DNA of 52,190 bases from Thermoguttaceae bacterium (GCA_017408405.1 JAFQUP010000062.1:1-52190); one strand, 5' to 3'; numbered from the stretch's first letter, positions 7,790 to 16,955 are shown. Notes: a model not told the origin generated them from the letters alone. A program made the numbers and translations.

Positions 7790-9208
7790 TCAAAATCTGA
7801 AATCGCGCTTTCCTTCCTGAAGTTCGTAAAGGTGCTCCTGAGCAATCAAACGAACCTTCTCATTCGGAATTTTCGGCAGTTCTCGGGCAATCAAAGCCTC
7901 ACCGATCTCACGCGTTTCTGGCGACGCGTAGTCCTCAAGATACTCTTTAAGCGTCATCAGCGCGTTAGGATGACAGCAGTTCACGATCTGGCCTGATTTA
8001 ACCAGGCTCATGAAACGATCTCCGGTTCGGCCTTCCCGGTAACACGCCGTGCAGAAACTAGGAACATATCCAAGGCGCATCAGCCAATTGACCACTTCAT
8101 CGAGCGTTCGATTATCCACCACATCAAACTGGGATGAATTTTCTTCTTCCGGTTCCGGATTCACGTAGCCGCCCACCGAAGTACGTGACGCGCCTGAAAT
8201 CTGCGACACGCCCAATTTCAGAACACGTTCCCGCGCCGCCTGGGATTCGCGCGTGGAAATAATCAATCCAGTATACGGAACCGCGATACGAAGTACCGCC
8301 ACAATTTTCGCGAATGTTTCATCATCAATCGCGTTCGTGAACATCAACGGATCAATATCATCCGCGCGGCGAATTCGGGGAACACTGATCGTATGCGGAC
8401 CAACTCCAAAAGCGGCTTCGAGATGTTCCGCGTGCATCAAAAGTGCCGTAAAATCATATCGATAAGGAGACAAACCAAACAGAACGCCGCAGCCAACGTC
8501 GTCGATCCCCCCTTTCATCGCGCGGTCCATCGCCTCTGTGTGATAGGCATAATTCGATTTTGGGCCAGTCGGATGCTTTTCTTCATACTGCTTTTTATCG
8601 TAAGTCTCCTGGAACAGAATGTACGTCCCAATGCCCGCGTTCTTCAGCTTTTGATAATTCTCGACCGTCGTGGCCGCGATATTAACGTTAACTCGGCGAA
8701 TCGCGCCATTTTTATGCCGAATTGAGTAAATCGTGTCGATCGATTCAAGAAGATACTCTATCGGATTCATCGTCGGGTGCTCACCTGTCTCAAGCGCCAA
8801 ACGCTTATGCCCCATATCCTGGAGAGCAATCACTTCCGCCCGAATCTCTTCCTGGGTCAGCTTTTTACGGGCAATATGCTTATTTTTGAAATGGTATGGG
8901 CAATAAGTGCAGCCGTTAACACAATAATTTGAAAGATAAAGAGGCGCGAAAAGAACAATGCGGTTTCCGTAAAAACGCTGCTTGATCTCCATCGCTTCCG
9001 CGAAAAGGCGCTCGTTCAATTCCGGATCCGTGCAGTCAAGTAAAACCAACGCTTCACGGTGACTCAAACCCCGGCAATCTCGCGCTTTATCGAGAATCGC
9101 GGAAACGAGTCCCCGGTCATTTTTACGCGCCGCCGCGTATGCCATTGATTCACGAACTTCGGTATCATCGATAAATTCCGTCGCGATACTGGATTTAATA
9201 TCGTACAT
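7790..9208 (-). CDS. hydG: [FeFe]-hydrogenase H-cluster maturase HydG, radical SAM
   Basis: HydG cleaves tyrosine and makes the CO and CN ligands of the [FeFe]-hydrogenase H-cluster. The product of 472 residues is the usual length. The SAM-binding cluster motif is C-x3-C-x2-C at Cys96, Cys100 and Cys103 (YCVNGCTYCPYH). The second cluster motif of HydG, C-x2-C-x22-C, is complete at Cys386, Cys389 and Cys412, which separates it from ThiH. AGGAAAG precedes the ATG. The upstream neighbour on the same strand is a TM1266-like protein, a common partner of hydrogenase maturases. No hydrogenase, hydE or hydF is inside the window, so these must lie elsewhere if the system works. Confidence 0.96.
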   Translation of the reverse strand: MYDIKSSIATEFIDDTEVRESMAYAAARKNDRGLVSAILDKARDCRGLSHREALVLLDCTDPELNERLFAEAMEIKQRFYGNRIVLFAPLYLSNYCVNGCTYCPYHFKNKHIARKKLTQEEIRAEVIALQDMGHKRLALETGEHPTMNPIEYLLESIDTIYSIRHKNGAIRRVNVNIAATTVENYQKLKNAGIGTYILFQETYDKKQYEEKHPTGPKSNYAYHTEAMDRAMKGGIDDVGCGVLFGLSPYRYDFTALLMHAEHLEAAFGVGPHTISVPRIRRADDIDPLMFTNAIDDETFAKIVAVLRIAVPYTGLIISTRESQAARERVLKLGVSQISGASRTSVGGYVNPEPEEENSSQFDVVDNRTLDEVVNWLMRLGYVPSFCTACYREGRTGDRFMSLVKSGQIVNCCHPNALMTLKEYLEDYASPETREIGEALIARELPKIPNEKVRLIAQEHLYELQEGKRDFRF

Positions 9209-9444
9209 TATTTCACTTTCCTGATTTCCTGATTTTTGACAAGAGGGACTTCCGCGCGAAAAACTTTTCCGCCCGCTAATAAAATCGCGAAAACTATCTG
9301 CCGATCAATGATTCGTTTCGAAAAATATTTTTATTCAAACCTGTCAATCGAATCAACACTGCCGACAATAAAATCGTCTGTTCCAAACCTGCCAAAAGAA
9401 TTTCATTCAGTTTAGGGAGACAAGGAAATACTCCCCCCAAACCG

Positions 9445-9711
9445 TTACTCCGAAAAACTCGTGGTCGTCTTTTTGGAGCAGACCGATTTCGCGCTGACTC
9501 CCGGCAGCATTCCCAGCTTTCCGGAAAGAGAACTGATGACATCTGTCGGAGCGTCAAGGACGATACTGATGATGCTCACGTCACATGAACGATATGGAAT
9601 TCCCATCCGGCCAATAATAAAGCCGGAATAATCAGAAAGAAGCGCGTTAATTTTTTCAATCGAACGGCAATCCTCAACGATAATTCCAATAATCGCAATC
9701 CGCTTTTCCAT
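9445..9711 (-). CDS. TM1266-type iron-only hydrogenase system putative regulator
   Basis: A protein of 88 residues with an ACT-like beta-alpha-beta fold: KRIAIIGIIVEDCRSIEKIN at the N-terminus, then GRMGIPY and the strand VSIISIVLDAP, ending with a GMLPGVSAKSV segment. This pattern and length fit the TM1266 family of small proteins found next to hydEFG, thought to sense a ligand or regulate the hydrogenase system. The start is the ATG at 9709-9711, preceded by AGGAAGAG; a frame extension nine codons further up has no such support. It lies 236 bases upstream of hydG, on the same strand. Confidence 0.8.
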   Translation of the reverse strand: MEKRIAIIGIIVEDCRSIEKINALLSDYSGFIIGRMGIPYRSCDVSIISIVLDAPTDVISSLSGKLGMLPGVSAKSVCSKKTTTSFSE

Positions 9712-10317
9712 TCTCTTCCTGAAATTGGCCCCGGCCACGCCTCCGCGTGCACTCCGTACGCCCCCCTTTTTTCTAAAAAAAAATCCCAGCGTTCCATAAG
9801 AAACGGGGAGCCAAAATTATTTCAGGTAAAAATCCAGGATTAAAATTCCCGCCGCCTCACTCATCCTCATGCCGGAAAACTTCTTCAAAAGAATGATTTC
9901 AGCCCACATTGCCCAAAGATTCCATTACCTATGAACAATTTCTGGAACTTTTTCCCATAACTGAAAATCCAGTTTTCCGAAAATTCAGCCAATTTACCGA
10001 AAACCGCAAGCCATGACGTACTTCCGCACGAAACACAGCTCTTTTTGCCCCGCCTTTACCGCCCGGTGTCACCCCGGCAACTCAGAACGACTGCCAAATA
10101 AAAAAATCTTTGGTCAGAAAAACAGTTTTCAATACTCGAAAACCGCTTAACTTTCCATCAATTTAGTATATTTTACCATATTTTAGATTTGGCACAAGGG
10201 GGTTAGGAATGAAGTTTAGGAAAATTCTTGAATTTCAATAACGCCTCTCCCTCCAACCGCCTCATGCCGCCGATTTAGGAAAATCAGCTCGGATTAGAGC
10301 TTCATGAAATAAAGCCT
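9712..10317. other. Gene-free stretch, 606 bases
   Basis: No convincing reading frame, RNA gene or strong promoter is visible. A GC-rich patch near 9725-9770 and a CCGCC-rich patch near 10045-10085 stand out in otherwise AT-rich sequence. I see no function for it. Confidence 0.4.
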
Positions 10318-10761
10318 TCATTCTCCTTTATCCACGATCATTACCGTAAATTTCAGTTTTACTGACATTTTCCCATTTACGGTTACTGTGCCTGCCATTT
10401 GAAACGCGTTCGCGCAACTGTCCTCAATTTTCACCTGAATCAAAATGGAATCACCAGGCCGTACGATTTGGCGAAAACGAATATCGCTCATTTTCGCGAC
10501 AACCGGCATCTTTCCCGAGAACATTCCCTCTGCCGACTCCATTTTTTTAGAAAGAAAAACCGCACCGGTCTGAAGCGCGGCTTCGCAAAGCAATACCCCG
10601 GGAACAAGAGGAAAATCTGGATAATGTCCCTGAAAAAAAGCCTCTTCTCCCGAAAAAGTTTTGCGGCAAACAATCTCCTCCTCTGACATTTCCAGGATCT
10701 CATCCACAAACAAAAAAGGATCCCGATGAGGAATCGCGTTCATGACTACCGAACGATCCAT
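10318..10761 (-). CDS. fabZ: FabZ-like 3-hydroxyacyl-ACP dehydratase
   Basis: A hot-dog fold dehydratase of 147 residues, which would remove water from (3R)-hydroxyacyl-ACP in fatty acid elongation. The family signature is present: IPHRDPFLFVDEI at the N-terminus, then GHYPDFPLVPGVLLCEAALQ, which carries the catalytic His and Glu, and later FRQIVRPGD. It is alone, not in a fab cluster or next to lpxA, so another FabZ could serve the main pathway and this one a lipid variant; that is inference. The start ATG at 10759-10761 follows GGAAGGA at good spacing. Confidence 0.85.
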   Translation of the reverse strand: MDRSVVMNAIPHRDPFLFVDEILEMSEEEIVCRKTFSGEEAFFQGHYPDFPLVPGVLLCEAALQTGAVFLSKKMESAEGMFSGKMPVVAKMSDIRFRQIVRPGDSILIQVKIEDSCANAFQMAGTVTVNGKMSVKLKFTVMIVDKGE

Positions 10762-10871
10762 AAAATTCCTTCCCAATAAAACCTAGACGGAATAATTCCA
10801 AACAAAAAATTCAAACGGCGAATTCAGCCTCGATTCAGAAAAAGAAGCCTGAAAATCTCTTGCCGATTCTC

Positions 10872-10913
10872 AAAAACTCAAACCGGCTCAGCATTCACAC
10901 GCTAAACCGGTTT
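10872..10913 (-). terminator. Terminator after the sigma factor gene
   Basis: On the minus strand AAACCGG and CCGGTTT (10907-10913 and 10880-10886) pair, with an inner AGC/GCT, followed by GAGTTTTTGAG. It begins only a few bases past the stop at 10921. Confidence 0.65.
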
Positions 10914-10920
10914 TCATCAA

Positions 10921-11754
10921 TTACTCGAATTTACTGCTGAGTTTTTCAATTGCCTCAATCCCAATCTGTCGAACACGTTCGCGGGTAATATTCAGTTTAT
11001 GCCCCACATCACGCAGAGTATGCTCCTGCCCATCCACGATACCATAACGAAGACTCAAAACTTCCACTTCACGCTCTGAAAGTTTGCCAAGCTCTTCCTG
11101 AACCTTCTCAATATCGTGTTTTTCCTGGTAAATCTCATCCGGAGAACGTTCCCGCTCATCAACGATCAAGCCTTCAAGCCCAAGGCCGTCGCTGGTATCC
11201 TGGCCAGCCGCCATCTTGCACGCGTTAAGCGCCAGAAGCGTTGAATTCATACGCTTCGGATGAAGACCAATACGCCGCGCGATCTCCTCAGAATAAGGCG
11301 GACGGTGAAGCTCCTCCTCAAGATAAATCTCCGCTCTGCGCCACTTGCTGATCGTCTCCACCATATACGCGGGAAGGCGAATAAGACGCGACGAATTCAC
11401 CATCGCCCGGTGAATCGCCTGATGAATCCAGTAACTCGCGTAGGTAGAAAATCGCGTTCCGGCATTCACTTTATACTGTTTGGATGCCTCGATTAAACCA
11501 AGATTTCCTTCTTCAATCAAATCCTCGATAATCCAATCCTTATTTTTATGAGAACGAGCGATATTCACCACCAAACGCAGATTCGCTTCGACGAGCTTAT
11601 TTCTGGCTTCCTCATCTCCCAGTTCCGCACGCTGCGCTATCGCGTACTCCTCTTCCGCAGTCAGAAGGGGATGCTCATTAATGCTCGCCAAATACGCGTC
11701 CATTCCGCTTAGCTGCCTGCTTTCAATAGATGCTCTGCTTTTTTTCAATTTCAT
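10921..11754 (-). CDS. RNA polymerase sigma-70 family factor (RpoD/group 2-like)
   Basis: A sigma factor of 277 residues without region 1.1. Region 1.2 (MDAYLASINEHPLLTAEEE), region 2 (LVEANLRLVVNIARSH, then EDLIEEGNLGLIEA and the -10 recognition helix FSTYASYWIHQAIHRAM), region 3 (RLPAYMVETISKWRRAE) and region 4 (LSEREVEVLSLRYGI, with the helix-turn-helix LRDVGHKLNITRERVRQI) are all complete. It is too short to be a typical planctomycete primary sigma, so it is more likely an alternative group 2-type factor for housekeeping-like promoters. The start was set at the ATG after GAAGGGAATTG; the longer frame upstream passes through the predicted leader. Confidence 0.9.
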   Translation of the reverse strand: MKLKKSRASIESRQLSGMDAYLASINEHPLLTAEEEYAIAQRAELGDEEARNKLVEANLRLVVNIARSHKNKDWIIEDLIEEGNLGLIEASKQYKVNAGTRFSTYASYWIHQAIHRAMVNSSRLIRLPAYMVETISKWRRAEIYLEEELHRPPYSEEIARRIGLHPKRMNSTLLALNACKMAAGQDTSDGLGLEGLIVDERERSPDEIYQEKHDIEKVQEELGKLSEREVEVLSLRYGIVDGQEHTLRDVGHKLNITRERVRQIGIEAIEKLSSKFE

Positions 11755-11913
11755 GCTTTCAATTCCCTTCTCAAAACAATCAAATTTCCACCCTCGATTC
11801 AAACCCGTATTCTGCTGCTCCACTCTCAGCTCTTTGAATCTCAAGCGAAATCCCAGCTTCCCTGTCTCCTCTCCGCCAGCCAAAACGGAAAGACTCCCAA
11901 AATATTAATTACT

Positions 11914-11942
11914 ATCTTAACATTGATCCCGACATGAGTCAA
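11914..11942 (-). promoter_or_regulatory. Sigma-70 promoter for the sigma factor gene
   Basis: On the minus strand TTGACT (11942-11937), 17-base spacer, TAAGAT (11919-11914). The predicted leader is about 150 bases, long enough for regulation. Confidence 0.65.
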
Positions 11943-12319
11943 GTTGACCGAAACCCAATTTCAATAAAATTCCTCAATTTTCTTTATTTCGCTTCCTGTT
12001 TTTCTTTATTTAATGATTTTATTATCTATTACGATATATTGGATTCTTCTTTTTTTAATAGTTTTTTTAATTTTCACTTTTAATACCGTTAAATTGGTAT
12101 TTCCAGATATTCCGCCTAACCTTACTCTTCTTAAGGAAAATCTTAAAAATTTTAGAGAAAATACAGACATTTCTTTTTACTATTCATTAAATTTTACTTA
12201 ATTTATACAATAACTTGAAAAAATATTTATTTTAGCCGAACAAGTCTTTTCTCGATAACCAAAACGAAAACGTAATTATTTCCATTGATTATGGCAGACG
12301 GTTTAACCGGGGAAAAAAC
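11943..12319. other. AT-rich intergenic stretch
   Basis: Strongly AT-rich with many T runs, especially 12000-12240. No supported gene, RNA or repeat. It separates two divergent genes and probably holds the unseen promoter of the LRR gene. Confidence 0.4.
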
Positions 12320-13828
12320 ATGAAACGAGAGCTTTTAGAGCTTAAACAAAAATTAATGCAGCGTTTTCTTGACGGCGCGATTGATCAGGAAACGTATGAT
12401 CGGATGTTGGCTGAGATTGATGGAATGGCTCAGGAAGAAAAAATGGAAACTCCATTTCAAACCTCTTCTTCCCCGTCAGGACCTGTTTTTCTCGATATGA
12501 ACGGGAATCCCTCCCGCGGGAGTGAAAACGCGGATCCCATTCACGGAATGAATACGGTCCACGGGATTCCTCAAGGAATGCCGGCCTTGCCGTCCTTTGT
12601 TACGGTTCTTCCGGCAAATGCCCCGATGCAGATGAGCGCGGTTTATCCCCATCCGGCTTACGGTCAGGTTCCCTACCCCGGCATGGTTGGAATCCCCGGA
12701 ATAATACCGGGAAATTATCCAAACCAGATGCCAATGCCGGGAAATCCCCAGGAAATGGGAATGAATACCGCGCCTGCCCGAATTACGGCGGACAGACTTG
12801 AAGTACGTACGGCCTCCGGAGTAAAGCATGCCAGTGAAATCCAGAATATGATGGAATTGACCAAGCAGGCCCCCAGTCCAGAAATTGATCCTCAGGTCGT
12901 TGAGGTCCTTAAGGAAGGGGAAACTCTTGAGGTCTGGTGGCACTATGAACTAACGCCGGAATGCGTCGCGGCCTGGAAAAAAATTAACGTCCCGCTCCGT
13001 TTAAGTTTGGCCATGAATGAATTCATTGATGATGAATCCATGCTGCTTTTAGGGCAGATCACGAATCTTCATGAGATCAATCTCACCTCAACCCGAGTAA
13101 CGGACGAAGGCATCCGCGCGCTTTCACATTTGACTGAATTGGAATCTTTGATTCTGACCTCTACGGAAGTTACCGGCGAAACTTTCGGATACCTGGAAAA
13201 TTGTCGGAATTTAAGAGAACTTACCCTGACTTCGACTCCGTTCACCAATGAAGGAATGGAATACCTTTCCCAATTCCAGCTGCTGGACTCTCTTAAACTT
13301 GACGACACGAACATTACCGATGAGGGAATGCGCGTGTTCCAGGGACTTCACCAAATGCAGCTCCTTAACCTCGTTGGGACACTCGTTTCGGATATTGGTC
13401 TGAAGCATATCGCTCATCTTACTTTATTAACGGAGCTTTATCTTGGAGGAACCATCCCAATTGACGGGCATGATTACGAAAGTCCGATCACCGATCGCGG
13501 TGTTGAATATTTGCGAGACCTGACCGAGCTTCGCGTTCTTCATCTCAATGATACGCAGGTCACCGACGCCTGCCTTGCCAGTCTGAAGAAGATGGAGGAA
13601 CTTTATGAACTGAACGTCACGGATACCTACTTCAGTAATGACGCGCTCAAACCGCTGCGCAAATTTGAGAACCTTCACGAGGTCATTGTGGACGGAACTC
13701 TCGTGACTAAAAAAGCTGTTCGCAAAGTCTTTGGACGTGAAGCCGCGGAAATTTTCCACGGGGCGCAAATCAGCTCATGGAACAAAGTGGGAAGGTTCCT
13801 CGCGGCTCCGTGGTCACGCAAAAATTAA
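12320..13828 (+). CDS. Leucine-rich repeat protein with an N-terminal SHOCT-like helix pair
   Basis: A product of 502 residues. Residues about 1-35 (KRELLELKQKLMQRFLDGAI, then DQETYDRMLAEI) look like a SHOCT-type oligomerisation segment. Residues about 45-150 form a Pro/Gly/Met-rich linker with several YPNQMPMPG-like stretches. From about residue 225 to 475 there are roughly ten leucine-rich repeats of the T-x-VTDEG type, such as NLHEINLTSTRVTDEGIRAL, common in planctomycetes. No signal peptide or membrane segment is seen, so it is probably cytosolic and binds other proteins; the partner is unknown. A GGGGAAA precedes the ATG. panB follows 54 bases later on the same strand and may be co-transcribed. 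Confidence 0.85.
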   Translation: MKRELLELKQKLMQRFLDGAIDQETYDRMLAEIDGMAQEEKMETPFQTSSSPSGPVFLDMNGNPSRGSENADPIHGMNTVHGIPQGMPALPSFVTVLPANAPMQMSAVYPHPAYGQVPYPGMVGIPGIIPGNYPNQMPMPGNPQEMGMNTAPARITADRLEVRTASGVKHASEIQNMMELTKQAPSPEIDPQVVEVLKEGETLEVWWHYELTPECVAAWKKINVPLRLSLAMNEFIDDESMLLLGQITNLHEINLTSTRVTDEGIRALSHLTELESLILTSTEVTGETFGYLENCRNLRELTLTSTPFTNEGMEYLSQFQLLDSLKLDDTNITDEGMRVFQGLHQMQLLNLVGTLVSDIGLKHIAHLTLLTELYLGGTIPIDGHDYESPITDRGVEYLRDLTELRVLHLNDTQVTDACLASLKKMEELYELNVTDTYFSNDALKPLRKFENLHEVIVDGTLVTKKAVRKVFGREAAEIFHGAQISSWNKVGRFLAAPWSRKN

Positions 13829-13882
13829 CCCCTAACCCCGTCTGAAACAGGCGGTTCCAGTTTCCAGAAGGCAGAGAAAACC

Positions 13883-14650
13883 ATGGCTTTAACTGTGCCC
13901 GAATTTACGGCGATCAAAAAAAAGGGACGTAAAATTTCCATGTTGACCGCCTATGATTTTCCTACGGCTCATTTAGTGGATGAGGCCGGGATTGACGCGA
14001 TTTTGGTAGGTGACTCTCTGGGGATGGTCGTTCAGGGAAAGCAGAACACTCTTCCTGTTACCCTGGAAGAAATGATTTACCACACGCAAATCGTGCGTCG
14101 GGCTGTCCGAAACGCTTTAGTCATCGCGGACCTTCCTTTTCCGGGAGGCCACGAATCATGGCCGGAGACGCTCAGGAACTGTGCCAAAATCATGAAGGAG
14201 ACAGACTGCCACGGCATTAAAATGGAAACCTCTTTTCAACAAAAAGAGATGATCGCCCGCCTGGTTGATGCCGGCATTCCAATCCTCGCACATATTGGCC
14301 TGCTCCCTCAAAAAATCCAGGCTTTTGGAAAGTACTCCATGCAGAAAATGAGAGATGAACTCATGCGCGACGCGCTTGCGGTTCAGGAAGCGGGTTCTTT
14401 CGCTGTCGTTTTGGAATGTGTCGAGCCTTTGATCGCGAAGGAAATTAGCCGTGAACTTGAAATTCCAACTATCGGAATCGGCTCCGGTCGCGACTGCGAC
14501 GGACAAATTCTTGTTCTTCAGGATATTTTGGGACTTTCACCGCGAACTCCCAAACACGCGAAGCGATACGCGAATCTTCATGAAATTATTTTATCCGCCT
14601 GTCAGGCCTATCGAAAAGACGTCGAAGCCGAACATTTTCCGGAAAAATAA
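13883..14650 (+). CDS. panB: 3-methyl-2-oxobutanoate hydroxymethyltransferase
   Basis: PanB makes ketopantoate from alpha-ketoisovalerate with methylene-tetrahydrofolate, the first committed step to pantothenate and CoA. At 255 residues the length is normal. The family signature covers residues about 23-70: MLTAYDFPTAHLVDEAG, then ILVGDSLGMVVQG and TLPVTLEEMIYHT, with the Mg-binding Asp residues. The GHLGLLPQ-like element is HIGLLPQKI, and TIGIGSGRDCDGQILV matches the C-terminal family motif. The usual DMPF-S-Y segment reads DLPFPGGHE, a local deviation. panC and panD are not adjacent. Confidence 0.95.
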   Translation: MALTVPEFTAIKKKGRKISMLTAYDFPTAHLVDEAGIDAILVGDSLGMVVQGKQNTLPVTLEEMIYHTQIVRRAVRNALVIADLPFPGGHESWPETLRNCAKIMKETDCHGIKMETSFQQKEMIARLVDAGIPILAHIGLLPQKIQAFGKYSMQKMRDELMRDALAVQEAGSFAVVLECVEPLIAKEISRELEIPTIGIGSGRDCDGQILVLQDILGLSPRTPKHAKRYANLHEIILSACQAYRKDVEAEHFPEK

Positions 14651-14674
14651 ATTCCTTGAAGACCTTTAATCCCA

Positions 14675-14707
14675 AACAGCCGCTGGAAAAAATATCAGCG
14701 GCTGTTT
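14675..14707 (+). terminator. Intrinsic terminator after panB
   Basis: AACAGCCGCTG and CAGCGGCTGTT form an 11-bp perfect stem with a 10-base loop, followed by TTAC. A run of A residues is found in the loop, so it is mainly a plus-strand terminator. Confidence 0.8.
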
Positions 14708-15103
14708 TACGAACATCTCAAAAATAAAACTTTCAGAAAACGACAAACAGAATCTTTAAATCTTTTTAAAACTGCCTAAAAACGTTATTGGCGAAATTGG
14801 AAAAAGAAGCGCGAAATACCGTCTGTCGTCTCAAATGGATGTTCCAGAATGGACAAACTTCAGAAACGGCTCTAAAAATCCGAATAATTCCAGAAGAGTC
14901 TTTATGTCAAAAATGCGCCTTCCTCATTCCTTTCATTACGATTCTTCATAAAAAATGAGCGATCGTCATTTTTGACAAAAAATTTCCACCCACTGCATAA
15001 ATGGAGCAATTAGATTCCACTTGCCCGGAATCATTCCGCTCAAGGGATCTGCCCCAAAGCAAATCCCAATTTTACCTGAAATTTTATCATAAAGAGGAAA
15101 ACC
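14708..15103. other. Intergenic stretch with a palindrome ahead of the FGGY kinase gene
   Basis: Contains inverted arms GTCAAAAATG (14906-14915) and CATTTTTGAC (14967-14976) with an inner CTCATT/AATGAG pair, forming a hairpin of about 70 bases. The right arm overlaps a possible TTGACA. The remainder is AT-rich and shows no gene. Confidence 0.45.
14972..15001 (+). promoter_or_regulatory. Possible promoter of the FGGY kinase gene
   Basis: TTGACA at 14972-14977 and CATAAA at 14996-15001 with an 18-base spacer. The -35 box overlaps the right arm of the palindrome at 14906-14976, so the palindrome could act as an operator. The -10 match is weak. Confidence 0.35.
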
Positions 15104-16681
15104 ATGGCTGAATCACTACGTTTTATTCCAGAAGATGCGATCCTGACCGGCTGGGACTTCAGTACCGGTGCCGTGAAATGTCTGGCATTTGACCTGAAAG
15201 GCAATGTGCTGGCAGAATCCCGTTTCCCGACAGACCTTTGGATGGAAAAAGACGGAACGATCGAATTGAATCTCCTTCAGCTTGAGGGACAGGCTCGTCA
15301 GACTTTACGGGACATCACGGCAAAACTCCGCCAAATCGGGAAATTGGAAAACTGGATAGCCGGCGGTATTTCCGCGACCCATCACACGGCAGGAAGAATT
15401 GACGCATACGGAGGACAGATTCGACGCGCTATTTGCTGGAACGATCAGACTCTGGCTGAATATCACGCGCTCGGCATGGAACGTCTCGGCGGTCCTGAGA
15501 AAGTCCAGCAGCTTATCGGGGGTCCTTGGGCAATCCGATATTCGCTCTCTCACCTGCTCAAGGATGAACTCCTTCTTCCCGCTGAAAAATGGTATTCAAC
15601 CTACCGCGTTCAAACTCACGGCGGTCTTTCTGCCGGTTACCTGACTGGAAATTTCGATGTTTTGAGCATATCCTCCGCAGCCAGTACCGGCTTGATGGAT
15701 TTTCGCTCAAAAACATGGCGCAGGGAAATGCTTAACGCTCTGAAAGACACGGAATACCGACGTCTCGCCTGGGAACAGCTTCCTGAAATTATCGACGCGA
15801 ACACTCCTGTCGGAAGCATCGCCGGCATTTTCGATTTCGAGGAAGCCAAACTTCCCGCGAATCTCCGCGGCTTCGGCCTGGCCCACTCCTTTGCTCCGCT
15901 CATTTTCCCAACCAGCGATGACCAGCAGGCGGGTCTTGCCGGCGGCGGAGCAGTCAATGACGGTGAAATCGCGGTCATTCTGGGAAACTCGGCAGTCGTG
16001 AACAGTTCATGCGCTTCCATTCCTTCATCAGACGTCAATCTGGATGTCATGGCCCTGAACTGGGGACCGTATCTGCTGATGCGCTGCTACGGAAACGGCG
16101 CGTTTTTCATGGATCGGGTACTCGGCCCCAATCCTGATTTCGCCTCACTGGAAAAAGCGGCGTGTGACTGCGCGCCCGGCGCGGAAAATGCCCGAATCCT
16201 TCCATTCATCATTTCCGAACCCTCATTGGGAATCAACTCGCCTCATCTGGAATGGGTTGGAGATGAACCCTCTGAACCCGGCCGACGATTCCGTGCCTGC
16301 CTTGAGGCCCTTGCTTTCCTCATCGCGCTGGGAGTCGAGGAACATCGGAAAGCTGGTTGTGCCGTTCGCTCCATTTCAGTATCAGGCGGAGTTGCCCGCA
16401 GTGACCTGATGTGCCGAATTCTGGCATCTGTTCTGAATTTCCCCCTTCGCCGCCTTGAATCTCAGGAAGGCCCAGCCTTGGGCGCAGCCGTGACCGCGCT
16501 CTCAGCGATGGAAAATCATCTGCGAAAAGAAAACGGGGTTGAGGAAAAATTCACCGTCCGAGATGCCGTCACGCAAATGGTCCGCTTCAGGGAAGATGTC
16601 CTTCCTGAACCAGCCTGGATCGAACCATACCAGAAACTTCTCGCCCAATTCAGAGAAACTCTGGAGCAAATCAAAAACTGA
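15104..16681 (+). CDS. FGGY-family carbohydrate kinase (xylulokinase-like)
   Basis: A sugar kinase of 525 residues that would phosphorylate a sugar or polyol with ATP. The N-terminal FGGY domain starts with the phosphate-1 motif at about residues 13-32 (LTGWDFSTGAVKCLAFDLKG) and carries RRAICWNDQT, where the conserved Trp-x-Asp sits. The C-terminal domain contains SDDQQAGLAGGGAV, then NGAFFMDRVLG and the adenosine motif SVSGGVARSDLMCRILA, and ends with EGPALGAAVTAL. The overall pattern is closest to xylulokinases, but the sugar is not determined. The ATG follows AAAGAGGAAAA. It is monocistronic, and no sugar transporter or isomerase gene is near. Confidence 0.88.
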   Translation: MAESLRFIPEDAILTGWDFSTGAVKCLAFDLKGNVLAESRFPTDLWMEKDGTIELNLLQLEGQARQTLRDITAKLRQIGKLENWIAGGISATHHTAGRIDAYGGQIRRAICWNDQTLAEYHALGMERLGGPEKVQQLIGGPWAIRYSLSHLLKDELLLPAEKWYSTYRVQTHGGLSAGYLTGNFDVLSISSAASTGLMDFRSKTWRREMLNALKDTEYRRLAWEQLPEIIDANTPVGSIAGIFDFEEAKLPANLRGFGLAHSFAPLIFPTSDDQQAGLAGGGAVNDGEIAVILGNSAVVNSSCASIPSSDVNLDVMALNWGPYLLMRCYGNGAFFMDRVLGPNPDFASLEKAACDCAPGAENARILPFIISEPSLGINSPHLEWVGDEPSEPGRRFRACLEALAFLIALGVEEHRKAGCAVRSISVSGGVARSDLMCRILASVLNFPLRRLESQEGPALGAAVTALSAMENHLRKENGVEEKFTVRDAVTQMVRFREDVLPEPAWIEPYQKLLAQFRETLEQIKN

Positions 16682-16698
16682 TCCTCATTAAACAAAAA

Positions 16699-16732
16699 AA
16701 GCAGGTACGGTCAAAATCAATCGTACCTGCTT
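16699..16732 (+). terminator. Hairpin after the FGGY kinase gene
   Basis: GCAGGTACG and CGTACCTGC (16701-16709 and 16722-16730) pair around a 12-base loop. The T-tract on the plus strand is poor (TTCCCT), while the seven A residues before the stem would give a T-tract on the minus strand. Likely a transcript end, with strand uncertain. Confidence 0.45.
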
Positions 16733-16926
16733 CCCTAAACCGGGCTTTCATCTGCCGTTTAAATCACATCTGATCCCTATCCTTAAACTTTTTCTGCACT
16801 TATCCGACTCCGGGCTAAAAATTCCATAAAATCCTTAAAAAAGAATTTCAGAGCGTTAAATTTCCCCAAACATAAGAAAAAAAAGTCTCTATTCCGGATT
16901 TTTCCAATATTTCCCACCGCCCCCCC

Positions 16927-16955
16927 TTGCGAAAAATTAAACAATCTGTTAAAAT
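16927..16955 (+). promoter_or_regulatory. Promoter of rpmE
   Basis: TTGCGA at 16927-16932, 17-base spacer, TAAAAT at 16950-16955, about 48 bases before the rpmE ATG. The rest of the gap from 16733 shows no gene. Confidence 0.55.

Noticed and set aside
9294..9557. Minus-strand reading frame of 87 residues overlapping the TM1266-like gene
   Set aside because: It lies in a different frame from the recognisable TM1266-like protein and has no homology or ribosome-binding site.
9712..10317. Structured RNA such as SRP RNA or RNase P RNA in the long gap
   Set aside because: None of the conserved core sequences of these RNAs could be found on either strand.
12013..12201. Small hydrophobic reading frame of 62 residues
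   Set aside because: It lies in extremely AT-rich sequence, has no Shine-Dalgarno, and its hydrophobicity follows from T-rich codons.
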